Below the pieces are notes generated by a model. That model made no database searches. It was not told where the DNA came from and saw only the letters and a program-made list of their open reading frames with translations. A stretch of DNA of 12,371 bases from CAYJII01 sp964370225 (lineage in GTDB: Bacteria; Bacillota; Clostridia; Oscillospirales; Ruminococcaceae): the NCBI GenBank assembly GCA_964370225.1, contig CAYJII010000050.1, positions 1-12,371 of the forward strand, written 5' to 3'. Numbering within the stretch: position 1 is the stretch's first letter; each line of letters starts with the position of its first letter. This document shows, piece by piece, positions 5,525-12,371 of the stretch. The position numbers and the translations under genes were made by a program.

Positions 5525-7354
5525 GTGAGCGCAAACATTCTAAAGCTACGTGAGAAAGCATTAAACTTGGTGGAAAAGCCCGGTGTCTATCTCATGAAAG
5601 ATAAGCAAAATAAGATTATATATATAGGAAAGGCTAAGTCGCTAAAAAATCGAGTAGTTAGCTATTTTCGTAGTAGTAAAAGCCATAACGACAAAGTTTT
5701 AAAGATGGTGTCGCTCGTTGAAGATTTTGATTATATCATAACGGACAGTGAGTTTGAAGCTTTAGTACTTGAGTGTAGCTTAATTAAGCAGTATGCACCT
5801 AAGTATAATATTTTGCTTAAAGACGACAAGGGATATCGCTATATAAAAGTTACAAAAGATAATTATCCCAGAATACGAACTGCTAAGCAAAAAATAGATG
5901 ACGACAGCAGATATATCGGTCCATTTGTGAGCGCTTTCACAGTATCGCAGTCAGTGGACGAGGTTAACAAAATTTTCTTGCTCCCTACTTGTAATAGGAA
6001 ATTTCCGGCGGAGTTTAATAAGGCGCGCCCATGTTTAAATTTTTATATAAAAAATTGTATGGGAGTCTGCAAAGGTGGAGTTAGTCAGGCTGAGTATGAA
6101 AATATTATCATTCAGGCGATATCCTACCTTGATGATGGTAGCGAGCTTACACAAACGAAATTGATTAGTGAGATGGAAAAAGCAGCGGAAAATCTTGATT
6201 TTGAGAAAGCTGCTCGAATTCGTGATAGAATATCGGCGATAACTAAATTAGGTGAAAGTCAAAAAGTCTTGTACACTAACCGCAAAGAGAATGATTTTAT
6301 AGGAGTACAGCTACTCAATTCCACGGCAGTAATCGTAGTGCTAAAATATAAAAATGGGAATTTGTATGATAAGCTTACGCATACTTTTTATGATGTATAT
6401 GATAAAAACGAGCTACTCAATGAATTTTTGCTACAGTATTATCAGGATAGCAACATAATTCCAACACAGATTTATATTGATAGCGAAATCGAAGATGTAG
6501 AATTATTATGTCAATATTTTACTGAGATAAAAGGCAAGAAAGTTTCGATGCTGTTACCACAAAAAGGAGACAGCAAAAAAACTTTGTTAATGGCGCAAAA
6601 CAACGCTCTTGAGGAATTATCACGCATTATCAATAAAAAATCACGAGAAGTTGTGGCGCTCAGTGAACTGCAACAGCTATTAGGGTTAGCATCCCCACCT
6701 GAGTATATAGAAAGTTATGATATCTCAAATTTAAAGGACAGCCACATAGTAGGGGGAATGGTAGTGTTCAAAAATGGGCTACCATATAAGAATGCGTATA
6801 AAAAATTCTCGATGAAGGAGAATTTAACACAGGATGATTATGCATGTATGCGCGAAATGATTTCACGTAGATTTACGCGCTATTTAGATGAAGATGAAAA
6901 AAATGAGGGGTTTAAAACTCTCCCAGATTTGATACTTCTCGATGGTGGGAGTAATCACGTGAGCGTGGTAAAACCAATTTTACGCGAGTTAAAGCTAAAT
7001 ATTCCAATCTTTGGCATGGTAAAAGATTCACGACATCGCACTCGAGCAATCGCGTATGATGGGAAGGAAATCCAAATTTCTACTTTTAAGTCCGCTTTTA
7101 GATTAATCACGCAGATACAGGATGAAGTGCATAGATATTCGATAGCATTCCAAAAGCAAAAGCATAAAAAACATACTTTTGCTATGGGGCTGACTGACGT
7201 TCCAAAAATTGGCCCGAAGAAAGCACAAGCGCTACTAAAGCAATTTAAGACGAAGAAAGCTTTAAAGGAAGCAAGTGCTCATGAAGTTAAAGCGATAGTT
7301 AAATGCGATGATGATACGATAGCAAAACTAATGGAGGCAATAAAAAATATTTAA
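5525..7354 (+). CDS. uvrC: UvrABC excinuclease subunit C
   Basis: This nuclease makes both incisions in nucleotide excision repair after UvrA/UvrB mark a lesion. Full length at 609 residues. Domains in order: GIY-YIG nuclease (~14-95: PGVYLMKD, IIYIGKAKSLKNR, with Glu in DSEFEALVLE) for the 3' cut; a Cys-containing linker (LPTCNRKFP ... CMGVCKGG); the UVR motif that contacts UvrB (~205-240, LDFEKAARIRDRI); and the RNase H-like endonuclease domain for the 5' cut. The latter's probable acidic and His residues are seen as YDISN (~398), LLDGGSNH (~473) and EVHRY (~535). Tandem helix-hairpin-helix motifs follow (~555-609, LTDVPKIGPKKAQALL). The start is GTG 5525 with AAGGAG (5511-5516) eight bases before it; that site overlaps the stop of the upstream radical SAM gene, so the two are co-transcribed. 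All catalytic landmarks are present, so it should be functional. Confidence 0.97.
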   Translation: MSANILKLREKALNLVEKPGVYLMKDKQNKIIYIGKAKSLKNRVVSYFRSSKSHNDKVLKMVSLVEDFDYIITDSEFEALVLECSLIKQYAPKYNILLKDDKGYRYIKVTKDNYPRIRTAKQKIDDDSRYIGPFVSAFTVSQSVDEVNKIFLLPTCNRKFPAEFNKARPCLNFYIKNCMGVCKGGVSQAEYENIIIQAISYLDDGSELTQTKLISEMEKAAENLDFEKAARIRDRISAITKLGESQKVLYTNRKENDFIGVQLLNSTAVIVVLKYKNGNLYDKLTHTFYDVYDKNELLNEFLLQYYQDSNIIPTQIYIDSEIEDVELLCQYFTEIKGKKVSMLLPQKGDSKKTLLMAQNNALEELSRIINKKSREVVALSELQQLLGLASPPEYIESYDISNLKDSHIVGGMVVFKNGLPYKNAYKKFSMKENLTQDDYACMREMISRRFTRYLDEDEKNEGFKTLPDLILLDGGSNHVSVVKPILRELKLNIPIFGMVKDSRHRTRAIAYDGKEIQISTFKSAFRLITQIQDEVHRYSIAFQKQKHKKHTFAMGLTDVPKIGPKKAQALLKQFKTKKALKEASAHEVKAIVKCDDDTIAKLMEAIKNI

Positions 7355-7360
7355 TTTTTA

Positions 7361-7395
7361 TTGTAAATTTTCCGTTGATGTAGTATAATTTACAA
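7361..7395 (+). promoter_or_regulatory. Promoter of the ABC-F/methyltransferase pair inside a perfect inverted repeat
   Basis: TTGTAA (7361-7366) and TATAAT (7384-7389) are separated by 17 bp. The two arms ttgtaaatt (7361-7369) and aatttacaa (7387-7395) form a perfect 9-bp inverted repeat with a 17-bp centre, covering the -35 on one side and overlapping the -10/start region on the other. This is the geometry of an operator for a dimeric repressor. No terminator lies between uvrC and this promoter, so read-through is also possible. Confidence 0.65.
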
Positions 7396-7422
7396 CAGTG
7401 ATTTAGAAATGGAATTGATAAA

Positions 7423-9345
7423 ATGGTTTTAAGTTTGAACAATGTTTCCAAATCTTTTGGGGACAAAGTTATATTTGATAATATTAGCCTAACTATTCAT
7501 GAGAATGATAGGATAGGCTTAATCGGCGTTAATGGAGCGGGTAAAACTACTTTGCTAAACATGATTGCAAGTGATGATAATATAGATAGTGGAGACTGCT
7601 TTATTGACAAAGCGACGAAAATTGGTTATTTAAAGCAAAACTCTGTGCTAGAAAAAGATAATAATATATATGAAGAAATGTGCGAAGTGTTTAGTGAGCT
7701 AAATGAGATAAAAGGCAAACTAACTAACCTTGAGCACGAAATGGCGGAGATATCCGATCATGGAAGCGAAAAATATAAGCGCATAAGCGATGAGTACTCA
7801 AGGCTTTCTACTTATTTTGAAACGCACGAGGGTTATATCATCGATGTTAAGATAAAAACTGTACTAAATGGTATGGGCTTTTATGCAGATAGCTACGAAA
7901 AAAACATACTGAAGCTAAGTGGTGGAGAAAAAACCAGACTAGCGCTAGCTAAACTTTTGCTAGAAGAGCCTAGCATGCTTATTTTGGATGAGCCTACAAA
8001 CCATCTAGACTTTAAAACGCTAATGTGGCTTGAAGAGTACCTTTTGTCATATAAAGGTGCTATTTTAGTGGTGTCGCATGACCGATACTTCTTAGATAGA
8101 ATGGTAAATAAAATTTGGGAGGCTGATTTGAGAAAAGTGCAGACATTTGTAGGCAATTACTCAAAATATAAACTCTTAAAAGAAGAAGCGGTTGAACGCC
8201 AAAACAAGGAATATGAAAAGCAACAAGAAAAAATTGCATCAATGCTTGATTTTGCACAAAAAAATATTGCTCGTGCATCAACCTCTAATATGGCGAAAAG
8301 TAGACTACACCAACTTGAGAATATGGAAAGAATTGAGCGACCTGAACTATATAAGAAAACACCTAGATTTAGCTTTTCGTACAATTTAGCTCCTGTGAAA
8401 GATGTGTTGACGGTAGAAAATTTATCGCTATACATCGGTGAAGCGAATAAAATCTTGTGTGAAAACATTAATTTAGAGGTAAAGCGTGGAGAGAAAATTG
8501 CTTTAATTGGAGCTAATGGAATTGGGAAATCTACATTTCTAAAAACTTTGCTTGGTAAACACGAACAGTTTAAAGGCGAGTTTTTCTGGGGACGTAATGT
8601 TTCGCTTTCTCATTATGAACAAGAAAACTCAAATTTGGATTTTTCCAATACTGTAATAGAAGAATTGTGGGGACGCTATCCTAACTTGACTGAGGCAAAT
8701 GTGCGTACAATTTTAGGGAGAATGCTAATTACCGAGGATAATGTTTACAAAAAGGTTGAAGTAATAAGCGGTGGAGAGCGTGCTAGGCTAGCTTTTGCAA
8801 TTATGGTAACAGACAAATGCAATACACTCATTTTCGATGAACCAACAAACCATTTAGATTTAGCGAGTAAAGAGGAGCTTGAAAAAGCACTGACTGAGTT
8901 TGATGGGACTTTGATATTTGTATCGCATGACAGATATTTTTTAAATGCAATCCCTACAAAGATTATTGATATGTCCGAAGATGGGATTAAGATATATGAT
9001 GGCAACTATGATTATTACTTAGAGAGAAGCGGTAGAGAAAATCAAAATGCAGATAAACCAGTCGTTCAAGCTAATATTAGCGTGAAAAGTGATAATTCCT
9101 ACGCCAAAAGCAAGGCTCAGCGTAGTTTGAATGCCAAACTGCGCAGTAGAATCTCCCAACTGGAGAAATCTATAAGTGCGTGCGAAGTGGAAATTTCTGT
9201 GCTTGAAACTGATATTGCTACGCCTGAATTTGCAAGCGATTATGAAAAACTCTCAACTGCGTGTACCAGACTCGAGGAGCTAAAGCATCTAAATGATGAA
9301 TATGTAGTCGAGTGGTTAGAGCTACAGGAGGAATTGAAAATATAA
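7423..9345 (+). CDS. ABC-F family ATPase (YdiF/Uup-like ribosome-associated ATPase)
   Basis: A cytoplasmic ABC protein with two nucleotide-binding domains and no membrane segments, typical of ABC-F proteins that act on the ribosome. Domain 1: Walker A GVNGAGKTT (~35-43), signature LSGGEKTRL (~165), Walker B LILDEPTNHLD (~186-196), switch His in VSHDRYF. The inter-domain linker (~240-320) is charged and helical, corresponding to the P-site tRNA-interacting arm. Domain 2: Walker A GANGIGKST (~363), signature ISGGERARL (~449), Walker B LIFDEPTNHLD (~470), then VSHDRYF. The tail (~565-640) is a predicted coiled coil (LRSRISQLEKSISACEVEI). The 640 residues match B. subtilis YdiF in size and layout. 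The start ATG 7423 has only a weak GGA upstream. The gene overlaps the next one as TAATG. A translation-factor role is more likely than antibiotic resistance, but resistance cannot be excluded from sequence alone. Confidence 0.93.
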   Translation: MVLSLNNVSKSFGDKVIFDNISLTIHENDRIGLIGVNGAGKTTLLNMIASDDNIDSGDCFIDKATKIGYLKQNSVLEKDNNIYEEMCEVFSELNEIKGKLTNLEHEMAEISDHGSEKYKRISDEYSRLSTYFETHEGYIIDVKIKTVLNGMGFYADSYEKNILKLSGGEKTRLALAKLLLEEPSMLILDEPTNHLDFKTLMWLEEYLLSYKGAILVVSHDRYFLDRMVNKIWEADLRKVQTFVGNYSKYKLLKEEAVERQNKEYEKQQEKIASMLDFAQKNIARASTSNMAKSRLHQLENMERIERPELYKKTPRFSFSYNLAPVKDVLTVENLSLYIGEANKILCENINLEVKRGEKIALIGANGIGKSTFLKTLLGKHEQFKGEFFWGRNVSLSHYEQENSNLDFSNTVIEELWGRYPNLTEANVRTILGRMLITEDNVYKKVEVISGGERARLAFAIMVTDKCNTLIFDEPTNHLDLASKEELEKALTEFDGTLIFVSHDRYFLNAIPTKIIDMSEDGIKIYDGNYDYYLERSGRENQNADKPVVQANISVKSDNSYAKSKAQRSLNAKLRSRISQLEKSISACEVEISVLETDIATPEFASDYEKLSTACTRLEELKHLNDEYVVEWLELQEELKI

Positions 9346-10430
9346 TGCTTGAAAGAATAACTGAAAAGCAAAATTTGTGGGACTATATAAAGAAAGCAAA
9401 ACTCCCAATTGCGATTTATGGCATGGGTGATGGTGCTTTGAAAATAATGCGCAGATTGAGTGAATATGGATTAAAAGCAGATGCTGTATTTGCTAGTGAT
9501 GGTTTTGTACGAGGGCATTCGTTTGAGGGTTATAAGGTGCAGAGTTTTTCTGATGTGAAAGATACATTCCCAAAGTTTATTATTTTACTTGCTTTTGCTT
9601 CGTTTCGTGACCCACTTCTGTCTACATTATATACGATGAGCGAAGAGTATGAAATGTATGCGCCAGATGTTCCAGTTTGTGCGAGTGATAACACATTATT
9701 TACAACAAAGTACGTACAGGAAAATGAGGCGGCTTTTGACAAAGTTTATTCTATGCTTGCGGATGATTTGTCGCGCGAAGTATTTATTAATGTGATAAAT
9801 TTTAAGATAAGTGGCAAGATTAAGTATCTTAAGGAAATTCAAACTCCGATAAGTGAAGTATATGAAAATATCTTAAACCTAGATGAAAGTGAACATTATG
9901 TAGATTTAGGTGCATATAATGGAGATACTGTGAAAGAATTTTTGCATTATGCAAATGATAGCTTTGCATCGATTACTGCAGTAGAACCTGATAAGAAAAA
10001 CTTCAAAAAACTCAAGAAATACGTGGGTACTATAGAAAGTGATAATATACATATACATAATATAGCTGCGAGCGATTGCGAAAAAGAAGTTAATTTCAGC
10101 TTCCAGTCGAGCCGCAATTCCACGATATCAGACGATGATGGGATAAAAATTTCTGCAAACAGTGTGGATAACCTGTTATGTGACACTCCAGTCACGTTGA
10201 TTAAATTTGACGTTGAGGGGGAAGAGGCGAATGCTATAGATGGCTGTAAAAAAATCATTCTAACACATACACCTAAGCTTATGGTGTCTGCATATCACAA
10301 AAATAGCGACTTGTTCGCACTCCCGCTAAAAATATATGAGATAAACCCAAACTACAATATATACCTAAGACACCACCCATACATACCTGCTTGGGAAACG
10401 AATTATTATCTCACACCAATAAATAGATAA
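9345..10430 (+). CDS. FkbM-family SAM-dependent methyltransferase
   Basis: A protein of 361 residues. The N-terminal ~110 residues form a separate Rossmann-like domain (PIAIYGMGDGALKIM near 21-35, a Gly-rich nucleotide-type loop). The C-terminal half is an FkbM-type methyltransferase: SAM-binding motif YVDLGAYNGDT (~185-195), acidic motif AVEPD, and LIKFDVEGEEANAIDG (~284-299), the hallmark FkbM signature. The His-rich end (YHKNSDLFALPLKI, LRHHPYIPAWE) is also typical of the family. FkbM enzymes usually O-methylate sugars or small molecules; the substrate here is unknown. The ATG at 9345 overlaps the ABC-F stop as TAATG, with AGGAGG at 9326-9331 inside the upstream gene, 13 bases away; reinitiation after the ABC-F stop is likely. 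An upstream GTG (9312) was rejected because it lies inside the ABC-F gene without its own site. No polysaccharide or secondary-metabolite genes are nearby. Confidence 0.85.
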   Translation: MLERITEKQNLWDYIKKAKLPIAIYGMGDGALKIMRRLSEYGLKADAVFASDGFVRGHSFEGYKVQSFSDVKDTFPKFIILLAFASFRDPLLSTLYTMSEEYEMYAPDVPVCASDNTLFTTKYVQENEAAFDKVYSMLADDLSREVFINVINFKISGKIKYLKEIQTPISEVYENILNLDESEHYVDLGAYNGDTVKEFLHYANDSFASITAVEPDKKNFKKLKKYVGTIESDNIHIHNIAASDCEKEVNFSFQSSRNSTISDDDGIKISANSVDNLLCDTPVTLIKFDVEGEEANAIDGCKKIILTHTPKLMVSAYHKNSDLFALPLKIYEINPNYNIYLRHHPYIPAWETNYYLTPINR

Positions 10431-10468
10431 CAAAAAAGAAGTGATGCAAATTATTTTGCATCACTTCT
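10431..10468 (-). terminator. Intrinsic terminator of trpB2, shared convergent region
   Basis: A perfect 14-bp stem (10437-10450 with 10455-10468, agaagtgatgcaaa) encloses a 4-nt loop. On the minus strand it runs into TTTTTT (10432-10437), so it terminates the trpB-like gene. On the plus strand the tail is ATATATAGTAG, without a proper U-tract. It may still stop or stabilise the convergent methyltransferase transcript. Confidence 0.85.
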
Positions 10469-10498
10469 ATATATAGTAGTATAAATTCCTGCTTACTA

Positions 10499-11866
10499 TT
10501 AACCAATATTAGGTAATGAGTCAAATCCTCTTTGTAAATCTTCGTCAGTTGGAATTTGGTCGCTCATTTCGCCACTGTTATAATTCATATAAGCAGCTAA
10601 ATCGAAATATCCAGTACCGGTCAAACCGAATACTATAGTTTTTTCTTCGCCAGTCTCTTTGCATTTTAGCGCTTCGTCGATTGCACCTTTGATAGCATGT
10701 GAGGATTCAGGAGCAGGTAAAGTTCCCTCAACTCTTGCAAATAAAGTAGCAGCATCGAATACTTCTGTTTGCATGTAAGATTTAGCTTTAATATATCCAT
10801 CGTGATATAGTTGGGAAACAATAGGGCTCATCCCATGATATCTTAATCCACCTGCGTGGTTAGCGGAAGGAATAAAACCGCTTCCTAATGTATACATTTT
10901 CATTAGTGGAGTAGTCTGTCCAGTATCTCCAAAGTCAAGAGCAAATTTACCACGTGTCATAGATGGGCAAGATGCAGGTTCTACTGCGATGAATTCGATA
11001 TCGTTTTTGCCTTCGATTTTATCAGCCATAAATGGAGAGATTAAACCACCTAAGTTTGAACCACCACCAGCACAACCAATGATAATGTCAGGAGTAACAT
11101 TGTACTTATCTAATGCAGCTTTAGTTTCCATACCAATGATTGATTGGTGGAGCACTACATGGTTTAATACGCTTCCTAATACATATCTGCAGTTATCAGT
11201 TTTTGCTGAAACTTCAAGTGCTTCTGAAATAGCACAACCAAGTGATCCGCCAGTATTTGGATTTTCAGCCAATATTTTTCTACCAACTTCTGTTGTAGTA
11301 GAAGGTGAAGGTATAACTTTTGCACCGTATGTTTCCATAACTGCTTTGCGATATGGTTTTTGCTCGGATGAGATTTTTACCATATATACAGACAAGTCTA
11401 CATTATAAAATGCACATGCCATAGATAATGCGGTACCCCATTGTCCAGCTCCTGTTTCGGTAGTTAAAGAGCTAAGTCCTTGTTTTTTTGCATAGTATAC
11501 TTGAGCTGCAGCCGAATTAAGCTTGTGCGAGCCAGAAGTGTTGTTGCCTTCAAATTTGTAGTAGATTTTTGCTGGTGTATCCAAAGCCTTTTCTAAATTG
11601 TATGCACGAACGAGTGGTGAAGGTCTATACATTTTATAGAAATCCAAAATTTCTTGAGGAATATCAATGTACTCATCTGTAGTATTAAGCTCCTGCGCTA
11701 CTAAGTCCTCGCAGAAAACTTCATTAAGCATTTCTGCCGGACAAGGCTCTCCTGTTCCTGGATGTATAAAAGGAGACGGTTGATTTTTCATTTTAGCGCG
11801 AACATTGTGCCAAACTCTTGGCATCTCACTTTCTTCTAAATAAATTTTGTATGGTATTTTAGCCAT
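10499..11866 (-). CDS. trpB: TrpB2-type tryptophan synthase beta chain (PLP enzyme)
   Basis: This enzyme condenses indole with serine (or possibly phosphoserine) to give tryptophan using pyridoxal phosphate. The 455-residue length and N-terminal extension (PRVWHNVRAKM ... PFIHPGTGEPCP) mark it as the TrpB2/TrpB-related group rather than TrpB1 (~400 residues). The PLP-binding Lys is K115 in SGSHKLNSA, the active-site loop is ETGAGQWG (137-144), and the PLP phosphate is held by GGGSNLGG (267-274). The C-terminal motif GLTGTGYFDL is also present. No trpA or other trp gene is adjacent, so it may work on free indole (salvage) or pair with a distant TrpA. The start ATG 11866 has AAAGGTG (11876-11882) nine bases upstream. 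The gene sits directly behind a T-box leader with a Trp specifier, so it should be induced when tRNA-Trp is uncharged. The leader's Trp specificity independently supports a tryptophan role. Confidence 0.93.
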   Translation of the reverse strand: MAKIPYKIYLEESEMPRVWHNVRAKMKNQPSPFIHPGTGEPCPAEMLNEVFCEDLVAQELNTTDEYIDIPQEILDFYKMYRPSPLVRAYNLEKALDTPAKIYYKFEGNNTSGSHKLNSAAAQVYYAKKQGLSSLTTETGAGQWGTALSMACAFYNVDLSVYMVKISSEQKPYRKAVMETYGAKVIPSPSTTTEVGRKILAENPNTGGSLGCAISEALEVSAKTDNCRYVLGSVLNHVVLHQSIIGMETKAALDKYNVTPDIIIGCAGGGSNLGGLISPFMADKIEGKNDIEFIAVEPASCPSMTRGKFALDFGDTGQTTPLMKMYTLGSGFIPSANHAGGLRYHGMSPIVSQLYHDGYIKAKSYMQTEVFDAATLFARVEGTLPAPESSHAIKGAIDEALKCKETGEEKTIVFGLTGTGYFDLAAYMNYNSGEMSDQIPTDEDLQRGFDSLPNIG

Positions 11867-11920
11867 AACAATTCACACCTTTCTTAATATAGTATTTAAT
11901 CAAATGGTTTGTCAGAACGC

Positions 11921-11954
11921 AAAAACGTCCTTGACTAATATATAGTCAAGGACG
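11921..11954 (-). terminator. Leader terminator of the T-box
   Basis: On the minus strand a perfect 12-bp stem, CGTCCTTGACTA with TAGTCAAGGACG around a 5-nt loop, is followed by TTTTT. This is the attenuator that stops trpB2 transcription when tRNA-Trp is charged. Confidence 0.93.
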
Positions 11955-11983
11955 AATGATAATTCACACGTGGTGCCACCTTG
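11947..11983 (-). promoter_or_regulatory. T-box antiterminator helix
   Basis: On the minus strand CAAGG pairs with CCUUG and ACG with CGU, leaving a seven-base bulge UGGCACC. This is the standard T-box antiterminator with the tRNA acceptor-binding UGGN. Its 3' arm (11947-11954) is also the 5' arm of the terminator, so the two folds exclude each other. Confidence 0.85.
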
Positions 11984-12203
11984 TTTTATGAGAGATTACC
12001 CTCACCTTTATAGGATACAAACATATCCTCAAGCATTTACGTAGCTTAAACGTCATAGAATACTCGAAAAATCTTTCACTATGCCCTCAGCGGCCCATTT
12101 GATGAACTGCGTTCTATGGGTTTCCAGCAATCCCCACTCTCTGTAAGTGCACAAACATCTTTACTCCCGCATCAACGGTTTAACAATTTTTTTGTTTGAA
12201 TAA

Positions 12204-12232
12204 AGTATAAGTCCTCTTGTGATTTTTGTCAA
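12204..12232 (-). promoter_or_regulatory. Promoter of the T-box/trpB2 transcript
   Basis: On the minus strand TTGACA (12227-12232) and TATACT (12204-12209) are 17 bp apart. Transcription is predicted to begin near 12197, about 20 nt before stem I of the T-box. Confidence 0.85.
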
Positions 12233-12308
12233 GTATTTTGCTAAAAAAAGCAAAACTTGTACGCTTTCGATAGTAGTTATTAACAATTTCGTTTAATATG
12301 CACAAAAA

Positions 12309-12365
12309 ACTTTTTTAAAAAAGTGAAAAAAAGTTGTTGACAAAGGGAAAAAGATATGCTATAAT
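12309..12365 (+). promoter_or_regulatory. Perfect consensus promoter with A-tract upstream element, facing out of the window
   Basis: TTGACA (12337-12342) and TATAAT (12360-12365) are spaced by 17 bp, with an extended -10 (TGCTATAAT). Immediately upstream are A/T tracts, including the palindrome ACTTTTTTAAAAAAGT (12309-12324) and a run of seven A, in the place of an UP element. The transcript starts at about the last base of the window, so its gene is not visible. Such strong promoters often serve rRNA, tRNA or other highly expressed genes. Between the T-box promoter and this one (about 12233-12308) I see no gene, only AT-rich DNA and an imperfect hairpin (12230-12259). Confidence 0.88.
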
Positions 12366-12371
12366 AATCAA

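Larger units (their letters stand above)
11921..12197 (-). ncRNA. T-box riboswitch, tRNA-Trp specific, controlling trpB2
   Basis: Leader RNA read on the minus strand. Stem I begins near 12178. Its lower helix GCGG/CCGC and upper helix GATG/CATC enclose an internal loop with the AGTA motif (12162-12165) on one side and AAATGGG on the other. The codon in the specifier position is UGG (12095-12097), Trp, followed by the expected purine. The distal AGAGAG...GCTGGAAA part of stem I is also visible (~12122-12141), as is a stem with AGGATA/TATCCT. The T-box (11969-11983) reads AAGGUGGCACCACG. Uncharged tRNA-Trp would pair its anticodon with UGG and its NCCA end with the UGGC of the bulge, favouring antitermination. 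The bulge base C matches the G73 discriminator typical of bacterial tRNA-Trp. Confidence 0.93.

Noticed and set aside
7350..7370. AT-only inverted repeat after uvrC as a terminator
   Set aside because: It has no GC in the stem and no clear loop; it is better explained as AT-rich spacer next to the ABC-F promoter.
9312..9344. GTG 9312 as start of the FkbM protein
   Set aside because: It lies within the ABC-F gene, has no ribosome binding site, and adds residues (MVRATGGIENI) that overlap the Shine-Dalgarno for the ATG at 9345.

Overview
The window looks like a chromosomal segment from a low-GC, anaerobic Firmicute (class Clostridia). The evidence is AT-rich intergenic DNA, strong GGAGG-type ribosome binding sites, sigma-A-type promoters, a T-box leader, a reverse rubrerythrin and a siroheme/ferredoxin reductase. 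I see no transposase, integrase, phage gene, CRISPR array, tRNA or rRNA. Most genes are ordinary housekeeping or metabolic genes.

Left part (1-3700). The window opens inside a surface protein made of Asp/Asn/Gly hexapeptide repeats and ending in a C-terminal membrane anchor. A bidirectional terminator separates it from a minus-strand pair: a siroheme/4Fe-4S sulfite reductase-like protein followed 28 bp later by glucuronate isomerase (uxaC). Upstream of that pair, also on the minus strand, is a reverse rubrerythrin with its own consensus promoter and strong terminator.

Middle part (3700-10470), plus strand. A B12-binding-type radical SAM protein is followed closely by uvrC (12 bp gap). An internal promoter sits inside a perfect 9-bp inverted repeat. 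It precedes an ABC-F ATPase and an FkbM-type methyltransferase whose stop and start overlap as TAATG. The radical SAM gene has no ATG, GTG or TTG at the position its conserved N-terminus requires. It appears to start at ATC (or ATT) just after a strong ribosome binding site.

Right part (10430-12371). A TrpB2-type tryptophan synthase beta chain lies on the minus strand behind a complete T-box riboswitch. The leader can be read in detail: consensus promoter, AGTA motif, a UGG (Trp) specifier codon, an antiterminator with a UGGCACC bulge and a competing terminator. Diverging from it at the extreme right edge is a perfect TTGACA-N17-TATAAT promoter with an A-tract upstream region, driving something outside the window.

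I found no obviously new multi-gene system. The points most worth a second look are the apparent non-canonical start codon, the Trp T-box on a stand-alone trpB2, the inverted repeat over the ABC-F promoter, the translationally coupled ABC-F/FkbM pair, and the surface protein whose C-terminus lacks a canonical sortase motif.
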